64,000 nucleotides of DNA from Halarcobacter ebronensis (lineage in GTDB: Bacteria; Campylobacterota; Campylobacteria; Campylobacterales; Arcobacteraceae): positions 1,674,001-1,738,000 of the forward strand of contig NZ_CP053836.1 of assembly GCF_013201825.1 (NCBI RefSeq), in the 5' to 3' direction. Under the pieces are notes generated by a model. The model did no database searches, was not told the DNA's origin, and worked only from the letters and a program-made list of their open reading frames with translations. Of this stretch, positions 1 through 7,872 are shown in pieces (position 1 is the first letter of the stretch; each line of letters begins with the position of its first letter). A program made the position numbers and the translations under genes.

Positions 1-178
1 AGTGATTACAAATTCTTGCTTCATACTCGATAAAAGCATTTGGATAAGTTCCATGTTCATGAAGATATGTTTTACACCAAAAAACTCCTGGAGGTGTACC
101 ATTCTCAGCTTTACAAGATACTGTACAAGCTTGACACCCGTAACATCTTCTTTTATCAATAATTAATCCAAGTTTCAT
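1..178 (-). CDS. 4Fe-4S ferredoxin subunit of a molybdopterin oxidoreductase (partial, N-terminal 59 residues)
   Basis: This gene runs off the left edge of the window. The visible N-terminus reads MKLGLIIDKRRCYGCQACTV, followed by SCKAENGTPPG. The C-x2-C-x2-C-x3-C cluster-binding pattern and the NGTPPG segment are typical of the electron-transfer subunits of the DmsB/PsrB/TtrB/ArrB group. It would pass electrons between the catalytic subunit encoded just upstream and a membrane quinone-reactive partner. It starts 11 bp after the stop codon of that catalytic gene, so the two form one transcript. An AGGAAG ribosome site precedes the ATG. The substrate of the complex cannot be told from this fragment. 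Confidence 0.85.
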   Translation of the reverse strand, partial: MKLGLIIDKRRCYGCQACTVSCKAENGTPPGVFWCKTYLHEHGTYPNAFIEYEARICNH

Positions 179-189
179 TTTCTACTTCC

Positions 190-2934
190 TTACGCTTTAT
201 ATACTTTACAAGCAACACTATTGACAATACCTTGAGAAATAGCACATGAGCTTTCTGGTAATCCACTTGTCAATCTATTGTAGTGAGGATAATCTGCAGC
301 TTTTTGCCCTAATGAATTAACCATACGACCAGTTGCACCTGAGAATCCAACTATTCCTGGTCTAAGCAACTCTGTTACATGCACAGGCGCTTTAACTTTT
401 CCAAATTTTGATTCACACCAGCATACGTCATTTTCAACTACTCCAAGTTTTCTTGCTGTACTAGTATGTAAAGACATTTTCCCATGTGAAGGGTCAAAAT
501 TTGCAGCTGCTTCTTGTAACCAAGGCATTTGGTCAGCTCCACCACAACGTGTTGGTAAAAATGGTGATTTCCAGTTAACAGAAGTTAAATTGTACTCATC
601 ATCATCACTAATTTTTAATAACTCTTTATTTCTCCATTTGATGATTGGTTCATAATAGTTAAAGTTATCTCTCCAATCCAATCCTGGGAACTTATCAATA
701 GTTTCTGCATGTTCCTCAAAATATTTTCTTTGTTTTTCTCCAGAGATTTTTGTTGTACTCCAATATACAGGGTGTCTTGTTTCACCATCTTTGTACCAGT
801 ATCCGTTATATGCTTCAGCTGGTGCTCTATAAGAAACAATCATTCCATTCTTTTTGAAGTGATCCATCCCAACACCAAAAGATTTTTGAATACCTTTATT
901 CCATAATTCTGTAATTGTATATCTTTTATTTAAATCAAGATATTCTTCTTTATCAAGGTGTGCAGTAGTAACCTCTCCTAAGATAATTCCAACTTTATTA
1001 ATATCAGAGTTAAATTGTTTCATAATACCGATTCTCTCTGCTAATTCCATAACAATATCTTGTGGTTGTCTAGTATTGTAAATTGGTTTAATTGGATCAC
1101 GATACATCATAATTCTTACATTGTTTGTCTCTTTTCCAGAGATATCAAATGCACCTTCAAAACAGTTAACTGACTCTTTTTCAAGTAAAGAGTGAGAGGC
1201 AAAAAGAATATCTGCCATTTGTGCCATTTCATCATAGTGATAAGCAACAACTGCTCCAAATGGTATTTTTTTAATTGTTTCTGTAATCATATAAGGGTCA
1301 GAAGTAGATGAAATTGGGTTACTTCCAATAGTTAAAATTGCTTTAATTTCATACTCAAAACCATATTTTTTAGGTTCAGCGGCAACTCTATAAGCATGCA
1401 CAGGAAGTGTATGTTTATGAGGGAACCAATCCCAAAGGTTAATATGTTCAGGAGGCCATTTCATATTTTCAAGTCTACTATTTTTTGCCTCACCTTTTGG
1501 AGCAACAACACCATCCTCATCTGGTGCCATATGATGAATTCCTCTTGCTTTACCAACAGTTCCACCAGGTAACTCAACTGCTCCAACAATCATTGATAAG
1601 AATTTAGTCATAAGGTCACTTGCAACACCATCTCTTTGGTTTTTAACCCCTCTTTTTGCTTCAATTAAAGAGGTCCTTTTTGGCATTTTTACCATTTCAC
1701 CTTTTGAGTTTTTAAGATATACAAATTCACCAATAGAAGCGTTATTAATATAATCAAATGCAATTTGTCTAATTTTTTCTGCTGGAATTTCGCAAATTTT
1801 TTCAGCCCATTCAGGGGTATATTCTTTAAATGAATCTTTAATTAATGTTAATGCACTTGTTGCTTTTTGTCCATTAACTTCAATGTTTTGAGCCCAAAGA
1901 TCAGGCTCTTTTAATGATTTATCATCAAAAGATTTTACTTTTCCATCAAATTTATCTAATATTTGTGGTTTTCCATCTTTTCCTCTAGCATACAATCCAT
2001 CTTTACCAATTAAATATGGACTTGTAGTTCTCCATTGTAAGAAGTGGAAATCCATTTTTTTAACTTCATAAAAAATAACTTGTGACATTGCAAGCATAAA
2101 TGCAAGATCTCCTCCAGGCTTAATAGGAACCCATTCACCTTTTGATGCTTCTGGTCCACAGTGTGGATCAACAACAAGCATTTTGAAATCTCTATCTTTA
2201 TACATTCTATCAAAAAGGGTTCTAGCCCCACCATCCGCAGAAGCTAAACCTAATCCAAGGTTCATTCCTAATGCAATAAAATATTTTAGATATGTACCAT
2301 CTGGTCCAGAACCAGGGAAAACCCCTTGAACAAGGTCAGAAGCATAGTGTAATGTACATAAAATACCATTTGATTTTACATAGTTTGGTGTTCCAAAAGC
2401 GTGAGCAAAATAGAACTCAAAAGTACAGAAATAATCCATATCACCAAAACCAACTTGATATAACAGACCTCTTGGATCCTCTTTATGTACCTCTTCAAGT
2501 TTTTTAGCTGTTGTACTTAATGCCTCTTCCCAACTGATTTCAACCCATTTTGGGTCAACATCAAGACCTTTTTCTGGATTTGTTCTTTTCATTGGTGCTT
2601 TTACACGATAAGGGTTATATGTATTTTGGATAATAGATTGTCCCTTAGCACAAAGTGCACCTTTTGTTGTTGGGGCTTCAACATTTCCTTGTATCTCTAC
2701 AGCTATACCATTTTCAACCCTATACATATTTGGACAACATCCACGCATACACATTCTACAGTGTCCATAATGCCAACCATCACTGCTAGTATCTTTAATA
2801 TTTTTTTCTGCAGCTTCTAATAGTTGAGTTAACCCAAAATTAGCTCCAACTGTTACAAGAAATCCTGCAATACCAGCATTTTTAAGAAATGATCTTCTCG
2901 ATAATTGTGGCATAATATTTGATTCTATTTCCAT
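190..2934 (-). CDS. Tat-exported molybdopterin oxidoreductase, catalytic subunit (TtrA/PsrA/ArrA-like clade)
   Basis: A 914-residue catalytic subunit of the DMSO-reductase (CISM) superfamily. The N-terminus carries a twin-arginine signal (SRRSFLKNAG, residues 12-21), so the folded enzyme is exported. A [4Fe-4S] site follows as C59-x2-C62-x3-C66 and C95. Cys193 (in NGILCTLHY) is the likely molybdenum ligand by position, which argues against the Asp-ligated nitrate/perchlorate group. An AGGAGGA ribosome site six bases before the ATG fixes the start. Its ferredoxin partner follows after 11 bp, and a membrane anchor is presumably beyond the window. The length lies between PsrA-type and TtrA-type enzymes. 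Candidate substrates are sulfur oxyanions, polysulfide or arsenate, and the sequence does not let me choose. The Tat components TatB and TatC are encoded at 61300-62483. Confidence 0.85.
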   Translation of the reverse strand: MEIESNIMPQLSRRSFLKNAGIAGFLVTVGANFGLTQLLEAAEKNIKDTSSDGWHYGHCRMCMRGCCPNMYRVENGIAVEIQGNVEAPTTKGALCAKGQSIIQNTYNPYRVKAPMKRTNPEKGLDVDPKWVEISWEEALSTTAKKLEEVHKEDPRGLLYQVGFGDMDYFCTFEFYFAHAFGTPNYVKSNGILCTLHYASDLVQGVFPGSGPDGTYLKYFIALGMNLGLGLASADGGARTLFDRMYKDRDFKMLVVDPHCGPEASKGEWVPIKPGGDLAFMLAMSQVIFYEVKKMDFHFLQWRTTSPYLIGKDGLYARGKDGKPQILDKFDGKVKSFDDKSLKEPDLWAQNIEVNGQKATSALTLIKDSFKEYTPEWAEKICEIPAEKIRQIAFDYINNASIGEFVYLKNSKGEMVKMPKRTSLIEAKRGVKNQRDGVASDLMTKFLSMIVGAVELPGGTVGKARGIHHMAPDEDGVVAPKGEAKNSRLENMKWPPEHINLWDWFPHKHTLPVHAYRVAAEPKKYGFEYEIKAILTIGSNPISSTSDPYMITETIKKIPFGAVVAYHYDEMAQMADILFASHSLLEKESVNCFEGAFDISGKETNNVRIMMYRDPIKPIYNTRQPQDIVMELAERIGIMKQFNSDINKVGIILGEVTTAHLDKEEYLDLNKRYTITELWNKGIQKSFGVGMDHFKKNGMIVSYRAPAEAYNGYWYKDGETRHPVYWSTTKISGEKQRKYFEEHAETIDKFPGLDWRDNFNYYEPIIKWRNKELLKISDDDEYNLTSVNWKSPFLPTRCGGADQMPWLQEAAANFDPSHGKMSLHTSTARKLGVVENDVCWCESKFGKVKAPVHVTELLRPGIVGFSGATGRMVNSLGQKAADYPHYNRLTSGLPESSCAISQGIVNSVACKVYKA

Positions 2935-2970
2935 ATTGACTCCTCCTAATCAATTTATAATTAAACTTTT

Positions 2971-3013
2971 ATTGCAAAAATCCTATTCTAAATCTATAAA
3001 AAAGTTTTGCAAT
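2971..3013. repeat. Inverted repeat ATTGCAAAA / TTTTGCAAT in the molybdoenzyme leader
   Basis: Perfect 9-base arms lie at 2971-2979 and 3005-3013, separated by 25 bases. A further ATTGC half-site lies at 3038-3042. The repeat sits between the possible sigma-54 promoter and the ribosome site of the molybdoenzyme gene, where a repressor or a leader structure could act. No known regulator motif was recognised. Confidence 0.45.
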
Positions 3014-3028
3014 AATAATTGACTCTTT

Positions 3029-3044
3029 GGCATTTTTATTGCCA
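3029..3044 (-). promoter_or_regulatory. Possible sigma-54 (RpoN) promoter for the molybdoenzyme operon
   Basis: On the minus strand the bases read TGGCAATAAAAATGCC. This has the invariant GG-N10-GC spacing of -24/-12 promoters and matches most of TGGCAC-N5-TTGC. It would place the transcription start about 84 bases upstream of the molybdoenzyme ATG. It is part of the 410-base divergent intergenic region 2935-3344, which otherwise holds AT-rich sequence, the inverted repeat at 2971-3013 and the promoter at 3307-3312. One match by eye in AT-rich DNA is weak evidence. Confidence 0.35.
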
Positions 3045-3306
3045 CCTTTAGATTAACAGCTTGTTTAATAAATTAAATTTTCCTTAATTTTTAAACTAAC
3101 TAAATCTTAAAATCTATTATAAAGAAAATGAATCTAAGGAAAAAATAAAAAAAATCTAAAAACAATTTTTATTTAAAATTGAAGCTTGAATTGAAATCAA
3201 ATAAAAATCTCAAAGTAGAATTATTTTTACTTTATACTCTTATGTTTTCTTTTGTAAAATCGCCTAAAAATCAGAAGTTTATATATAATATTAAACTCTT
3301 ATCTTG

Positions 3307-3312
3307 TATAAT
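3307..3312 (+). promoter_or_regulatory. -10 element (TATAAT) for the histidine kinase gene
   Basis: A perfect TATAAT lies 32 bases upstream of the kinase ATG in an AT-rich stretch, with no clear -35 element. Vegetative promoters of this phylum commonly lack a -35. The kinase ribosome site is weak. Confidence 0.45.
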
Positions 3313-3344
3313 CCCACTAAATAATTTGATACAATAGATGAGAA

Positions 3345-5273
3345 ATGAATATAAAAACTAAAAATGAAAGAACCCTTGTAAACATCATAAAATTTGGTGC
3401 AGTTATACCAATTTTACTTTTATCTGTAATATTTACCTACATTTTTATCCAATATAAGAATGAAGAATTAAAAAAAGAGATTGAATCTATTAAAACAAGA
3501 TATATGAATCAAAATAAAAAAAGTGTTCAAGATGAAGTAAATAGAGTTATAAAAACAATAAACTATGAAATTGAAATCAATAATGAAGAATTAAAACAAT
3601 CTTTAAAGAATAGAGTTTATGAAGCATATGCAATAGCTCATACTATCTATAAAGATAATATAAAATATAAAAGTAAAGATGAAGTTTTTCAAATAATAAA
3701 ACAGGCTTTGGTAAATATTAGATTTAATGATGGCAGAGGATACATCTTTATAGATAATATAAATGGAATAAAACTTTTACAACCACTAAATAAAAGTTTT
3801 GAAGGAAGAGACTTTAGTAATTTTGAAGATCCTAAAGGTTATAAGTTTGTTCAAAAAATAATAGAGACAATAAAAGATAAATCTGAATCTTTTGATCAAT
3901 ACTATTGGTACAAATCAAAAGAGGACAAAACAGCCTACGAAAAACTTAGTTTTTATAAATATTTTGAACCTTATAATGTTGCAATTGGAACAGGAGAGTA
4001 TATAGATGAATATACACAAAAACTCCAAAATAGTATTATTGAGAAAATTAAAAGAATTAGATTTGATGACAATGGCTATATTATGGTTTTTGATAGAGAA
4101 GGAAAATACCTATCTCATTTTCAAGAAAACAAAATCGGAATTGACGGATTTGAAGTAAAAGATAAAAATGGAAAATATTTTGTAAAAGATATGGTTAATT
4201 TTGCAAAAATCAATGGAGAGGGTTTCTTCTCTTACATAGCAAGTGCAAAACCAAATGGAGAAAATAAAAATAGAAAGAAAATATCTTTTTTAAAATACTT
4301 TAATGACTGGGGTTGGACTATTGGAGCAGGCTTTTATTTAGAAGAGTTAAATTATGAGATAACCCAAAAACAACAAGAGTTAACACAAAAATATGAACTA
4401 ATAATTAAGAAAATAATATTTATAAGTATTCTTGTAACTATTCTTCTTGTTCTCTTTTCATTCTATATTTCAAAAATTATCTATAATAAATTTAATGAGT
4501 ATAAAAATGAAATAAAAAAAGAGGTTGATAAAACCATAGAGAATGAAAAGATGTTAATACAACAATCTAAAATGGCAATTATGGGAGAGATGATTGGTAG
4601 TGTGGCACATCAACTAAAACAACCTCTAACACTTATTAGCACTTCAAATAGCCTTGTTAAGCTAAATAGAGAGATAGAAAATTTTAGTACACCTGAGCAA
4701 ATTGATGATGCTTTAGAGAATATTGATAGCTCAGTAGTTAATCTTGCAACAACTATTGATAACTTTAAAAACTTCTTCAATCCAAACAAAGTTAAATCAG
4801 TTTTCAAAATAGAGGATCTGTTTAATAAAACTTTCATACTCTTAGACTATCAACTAAAAACAAATAGAATTGAAGTGGTTAAAGAGATAAACAATCTTGA
4901 ATTTTATGGCTATGAAAATGAACTACTTCAAGTATTGATTAATATAATAAAAAATGCTATTGATGTTTTAGTAAAAAAAGATGAAAATAGAATTATATTT
5001 ATTGAAGCTAAATATAAAAATGATGAAATTACAATAAAAGTAAAAGATAATGCTGGGGGTGTCTCAGCTGATATTCTTGATAAACTCTTTTTATCTTACG
5101 TTAAAACTGAAAAAAATGAAGATACAAAAGGTGTTAATCTTTATATGACAAAACAGATTATAAATAGTATCAAAGGGGAAATTTCAGTTTCTAATGTTGA
5201 ATATGAATATAAAGATCAAAAGTGCAAAGGAGCTGAATTTACCATCAAAATACCTTTTCAATCTTCATTATAA
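3345..5273 (+). CDS. Membrane sensor histidine kinase with tandem Cache sensing domain (orphan)
   Basis: A 642-residue inner-membrane sensor. A transmembrane helix lies near residues 16-36, followed by a long helical linker. Two Cache-type segments come next (around GYIFIDNINGIKLLQP and GYIMVFDREGKYLSHF, each ending in a W/Y-rich GxGxY-like strand). A second helix lies near 352-374. The kinase core has His422 in the phospho-acceptor box (GSVAHQLKQPL), an N box (INIIKNAIDVL) and a G1 box (DNAGGV). The G2 box is unusual: it reads TKGVNLYMTK where GTGIGLYMSK is usual, so one conserved Gly is Asn. No response regulator is adjacent. It is divergent from the molybdoenzyme operon and may sense a small organic ligand or a respiratory substrate. 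A terminator follows directly. Confidence 0.85.
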   Translation: MNIKTKNERTLVNIIKFGAVIPILLLSVIFTYIFIQYKNEELKKEIESIKTRYMNQNKKSVQDEVNRVIKTINYEIEINNEELKQSLKNRVYEAYAIAHTIYKDNIKYKSKDEVFQIIKQALVNIRFNDGRGYIFIDNINGIKLLQPLNKSFEGRDFSNFEDPKGYKFVQKIIETIKDKSESFDQYYWYKSKEDKTAYEKLSFYKYFEPYNVAIGTGEYIDEYTQKLQNSIIEKIKRIRFDDNGYIMVFDREGKYLSHFQENKIGIDGFEVKDKNGKYFVKDMVNFAKINGEGFFSYIASAKPNGENKNRKKISFLKYFNDWGWTIGAGFYLEELNYEITQKQQELTQKYELIIKKIIFISILVTILLVLFSFYISKIIYNKFNEYKNEIKKEVDKTIENEKMLIQQSKMAIMGEMIGSVAHQLKQPLTLISTSNSLVKLNREIENFSTPEQIDDALENIDSSVVNLATTIDNFKNFFNPNKVKSVFKIEDLFNKTFILLDYQLKTNRIEVVKEINNLEFYGYENELLQVLINIIKNAIDVLVKKDENRIIFIEAKYKNDEITIKVKDNAGGVSADILDKLFLSYVKTEKNEDTKGVNLYMTKQIINSIKGEISVSNVEYEYKDQKCKGAEFTIKIPFQSSL

Positions 5274-5275
5274 AA

Positions 5276-5311
5276 AGTTTTACTTTCAGTTTTTTACATT
5301 AAAGTAAAACT
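5276..5311 (+). terminator. Hairpin terminator after the histidine kinase gene
   Basis: Perfect 11-base arms, AGTTTTACTTT at 5276-5286 and AAAGTAAAACT at 5301-5311, surround a 14-base loop and begin right after the kinase stop codon. The downstream U-run is poor (CACTTCATTTTG), so termination may be partial. Confidence 0.55.
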
Positions 5312-5386
5312 CACTTCATTTTGTCTTAAATAATAAAAACAAAATTAATATTTCACAATAAATTCTTATTAAATAAAAAAACTTTA

Positions 5387-5428
5387 TTGATTAAGGTCAA
5401 TGATATAGATTATCAATAATGATATATT
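5387..5428 (+). promoter_or_regulatory. FNR/DNR-type binding site and -10 element of the DUF2249 module promoter
   Basis: TTGATTAAGGTCAA at 5387-5400 fits TTGAT-N4-GTCAA, the box of the CRP/FNR superfamily and especially of DNR/NnrR-type nitric-oxide regulators. A TATATT at 5423-5428 serves as -10. The centre of the box is 32 bases from the centre of the -10, which places the box at -41.5, the standard class II activator position. The predicted start, near 5435, lies just before the AAAGGAG ribosome site at 5440-5446. Box, -10 and ribosome site are all in register, which makes this the best-supported regulatory site in the window. Confidence 0.65.
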
Positions 5429-5451
5429 TACAAAAAATAAAAGGAGCTAAA

Positions 5452-5775
5452 ATGGAAAAAATTGAAGTTATGCACTCAACAGTAGATTTTTATAAAGAGA
5501 TTAAAGATAGTTTAACAATATACCAATTTGATACAAGTATGTGTGGTCCTCCAGAACCAATGGTAAATGCGATGATAGGATTACAACTTCTAGACAAAAA
5601 TTCACAACTAATAATGATAAACCATCAATCTCCAAGTGGTTTATTCCCCAAAATAGAACAAGATTTCAATTTTATAGAAGAGAGAACAAAAGAGGGAAAA
5701 GTAAAAATTACATTTACATTAAAAAATAGTTCTCCTAAATCTACAAATTTTTTAGAAAATTCTTGTAACGGGTAG
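5452..5775 (+). CDS. DUF2249-like small protein, first gene of the FNR/DNR-box module
   Basis: A soluble protein of 107 residues. An upstream in-frame ATG at 5419 exists, but the one at 5452 follows AAAGGAG at the right distance and lies downstream of the predicted transcription start, so it is chosen. The sequence CGPPEPM, then a helix, then LIMINHQSPSGLFPKI resembles DUF2249 proteins, a TusA-like alpha/beta fold often found with NnrS and hemerythrin proteins in denitrification and nitric-oxide clusters. A Cys sits just before PPEPM, and another near the C-terminus. Function is unknown; a role in electron, sulfur or metal handling for the downstream membrane protein is inference. The heme-copper-oxidase-like gene follows after 4 bp. 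Confidence 0.65.
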   Translation: MEKIEVMHSTVDFYKEIKDSLTIYQFDTSMCGPPEPMVNAMIGLQLLDKNSQLIMINHQSPSGLFPKIEQDFNFIEERTKEGKVKITFTLKNSSPKSTNFLENSCNG

Positions 5776-5779
5776 ATAG

Positions 5780-7021
5780 ATGAATATTTCTCAACAGTTT
5801 GCTCCACCTTTTAAATTAGTTATACCTTACTTTTTATTAGGTGTATTTACTTATTTAATCAGCACATTTTTGTTGTTTAAAATTGATATATCGATTTTAC
5901 ATAGCCTAAATAGCAATATAGTGGCATGGATACATCTATTTTTACTCGGATTTGTTATGATTATAATATTTGGAGCAATGGCACAATTGGTTCCTGTTGT
6001 ACTCGAAGTTGGTCATTTTGCTGTTGATTTGTATTATACAATTTATCCTTTACTTTTCATTGGGGCTATATTAATGGCAATGGGCTTTGTTTATTATCCT
6101 TCTTTGTTACCATTTGGAGGAACTATTGCCTTTGTCTCTTTTTCAATATTTCTATTTGAAACATTTTTAACTATTTTAAAAGTAAAAAAAATAAATTTTG
6201 TAATTGTTTCCGTTTTATTAGCAAATATATTTCTATTTTTTGGTCTAATTATTGGAATTATACTTGCTTTAGGTTACAGTGGAACAATTGATATTAATAT
6301 ATACCAGTTTCTAAAAGCCCATATTTACTTAGTATTAGTAGGTTATGTTGGTATAACTATAATGGGAATGAGTCTAATATTATTGCCAATGTTTTGGTTA
6401 AGTCATGGTTTTTCTTGGAAATATATCAAAAGTTCTCTGAGTATATTATCTGTAGGAATTTTATTTGTTGTATTATCTTCTTTCTCAAATATAACTTTTT
6501 TTGAATATTTAGGATATTTTTTTACTCTTATTGCTCTTTTTTTATATTTTTATCAAGTTTTTATAATCTATAAAACTAGAGTTAGACTAGAAAATGACAT
6601 ATATTTCAAAAGTATTATGTTTTCATTTTTATCCTTATTATTATCACTTATTTTAGGAATAATTTACATTTTTTATCCTATAGAAAATATATTTCTTACT
6701 CTCTCTTGGATTCTACTTGGTGGTTTTATTACTTTTATAATAACAGGTCATCTTTATAAAATAATCCCTTTTTTAGTCTGGTATGAGAGATTTTCACCAT
6801 ATGTTGGAAAAAAGAAAATACCAATGTTAGTTGATATAGTTCCTAAAAAAAGTGCAAATATGCAATTTGTTTTTTCAAGTATTGGTGTAATTTTTGTTTC
6901 TTTAGGAATATTAAACATAAATGAAACTATTTATAAAAGTGGGTTAAGTTTTTTATCTATTGGTGCAATTTTTTTGTTAAAAGATATTTTATATATGATA
7001 AGGTTTAAAGAAGATGTATAG
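5780..7021 (+). CDS. 12-TM heme-copper-oxidase-subunit-I-like / NnrS-like membrane protein
   Basis: A 413-residue integral membrane protein with about 12 hydrophobic segments. Histidines occur at helix positions typical of heme or copper ligation: His52 (AWIHLFLLGF), His79 (EVGHF), His181 (KAHIYLVLVGYVG), His209 and His324 (TGHLYKIIPFLVW). The AH-x-n-GYVG and GHLYKIIPFLVW segments recall proteins annotated as cbb3-type subunit I-like or NnrS-like in nitric-oxide-related clusters. The full ligand set of a proton-pumping oxidase is not evident, so I do not call it an oxidase. It overlaps the DUF59 gene by 8 bp, and the two are probably translationally coupled. The role is inferred to be heme/copper or nitrogen-oxide related. 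Confidence 0.6.
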   Translation: MNISQQFAPPFKLVIPYFLLGVFTYLISTFLLFKIDISILHSLNSNIVAWIHLFLLGFVMIIIFGAMAQLVPVVLEVGHFAVDLYYTIYPLLFIGAILMAMGFVYYPSLLPFGGTIAFVSFSIFLFETFLTILKVKKINFVIVSVLLANIFLFFGLIIGIILALGYSGTIDINIYQFLKAHIYLVLVGYVGITIMGMSLILLPMFWLSHGFSWKYIKSSLSILSVGILFVVLSSFSNITFFEYLGYFFTLIALFLYFYQVFIIYKTRVRLENDIYFKSIMFSFLSLLLSLILGIIYIFYPIENIFLTLSWILLGGFITFIITGHLYKIIPFLVWYERFSPYVGKKKIPMLVDIVPKKSANMQFVFSSIGVIFVSLGILNINETIYKSGLSFLSIGAIFLLKDILYMIRFKEDV

Positions 7022-7316
7022 TAAAGATGATATTTTAAAAGCTGTATCAACAGTTATTGATCCAGAAGTAGGTTTCAATCTTGTAGAGATGGGACTTATT
7101 TATGATGCTATATGTAATGAAAATATGGAAGTTACAGTTACTATGACACTTAGTACAAAAGCTTGTCCATTACATCAAATGATTGTCCAATGGGTTGAAG
7201 AAGCAGTATTAAGAGAGTTACCCAAAGTAAGACTAACAAAAGTTGATCTAGTTTGGGAGCCTGTTTGGAATATAAGTATGGCAACAGAAGAAGTAAAAGC
7301 AAGATTAGCAGGTTAA
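7014..7316 (+). CDS. DUF59/MIP18-family iron-sulfur assembly protein (SufT/PaaD-like)
   Basis: A 100-residue cytosolic protein. It has the family signature DPEVGFNLVEMGLIYD near residues 17-32 and a conserved TKACPLHQMI segment with the single Cys used by this family. Relatives (SufT, PaaD, eukaryotic MIP18) help mature Fe-S proteins. It overlaps the upstream membrane-protein gene by 8 bp and is followed within 3 bp by the HPP gene. The placement suggests it matures a metal centre linked to this module. A target protein is not identified. Confidence 0.8.
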   Translation: MYSKDDILKAVSTVIDPEVGFNLVEMGLIYDAICNENMEVTVTMTLSTKACPLHQMIVQWVEEAVLRELPKVRLTKVDLVWEPVWNISMATEEVKARLAG

Positions 7317-7318
7317 AG

Positions 7319-7867
7319 TTGAAAAATTTTTTTAAACAATTTAAAAAAGTAAACACCGAACCCCTTGAGCGCTCAAATATAATATGGTCATGGATAGGTT
7401 CCTTTATAGGTATTATGAGCATAGCCATATTTCATAGAGGTGTGTTGGGAGATGAAGATTTAAGTTTAGTCATAGGTTCTTTTGGAGCCAGTGCAGTTTT
7501 AGTTTATGGGGCTATTCATTCTCCCTTGGCACAACCAAGAAATCTTATAGGAGGACATCTATTATCTGCATTAGTGGGTGTAATATCCTATAAACTTTTT
7601 TTTGGAAATCTTCTTTTATGCTCAGCTTTTGCCGTTGCAACTTCTATTTTGGTTATGCAATTAACATTAACACTACATCCACCAGGAGGAGCAACTGCAT
7701 TAATTGCTGTTTTAGGTAGTGAACATATTCATAATCTTGGTTTTATTTATGTTTTATATCCCGTTTTTACAGGATCTTTAATCTTATTGGTTATTGCATT
7801 AATAGTTAATAATATTCCAAAACATAGAGCTTATCCAGATAGAACATTAAAAAGAAAAAAGGAGTAA
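7319..7867 (+). CDS. HPP-family membrane protein
   Basis: About 182 residues with four to five membrane helices. The diagnostic TLHPPGGATALIAV motif lies near the middle. The frame is open further upstream to an ATG at 7253 inside the DUF59 gene. A TTG at 7319, 3 bp after the DUF59 stop, gives a protein starting near KNFFKQFKKV and is the more economical choice, with moderate confidence. Some HPP proteins have been linked to nitrite transport in plastids and cyanobacteria, which would agree with the FNR/DNR box upstream. Transport of nitrite here is inference. Confidence 0.7.
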   Translation: MKNFFKQFKKVNTEPLERSNIIWSWIGSFIGIMSIAIFHRGVLGDEDLSLVIGSFGASAVLVYGAIHSPLAQPRNLIGGHLLSALVGVISYKLFFGNLLLCSAFAVATSILVMQLTLTLHPPGGATALIAVLGSEHIHNLGFIYVLYPVFTGSLILLVIALIVNNIPKHRAYPDRTLKRKKE

Positions 7868-7872
7868 CAACT

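Noticed and set aside
5780-7021. Calling the 12-TM protein a functional cytochrome oxidase or NO reductase
   Set aside because: Histidines are suggestive, but I could not match the full set of heme and copper ligands, so only likeness is claimed.
7253-7318. Longer start for the HPP protein at 7253
   Set aside because: It would lie inside the DUF59 gene and add a basic stretch not expected in the family; TTG at 7319 is more plausible.
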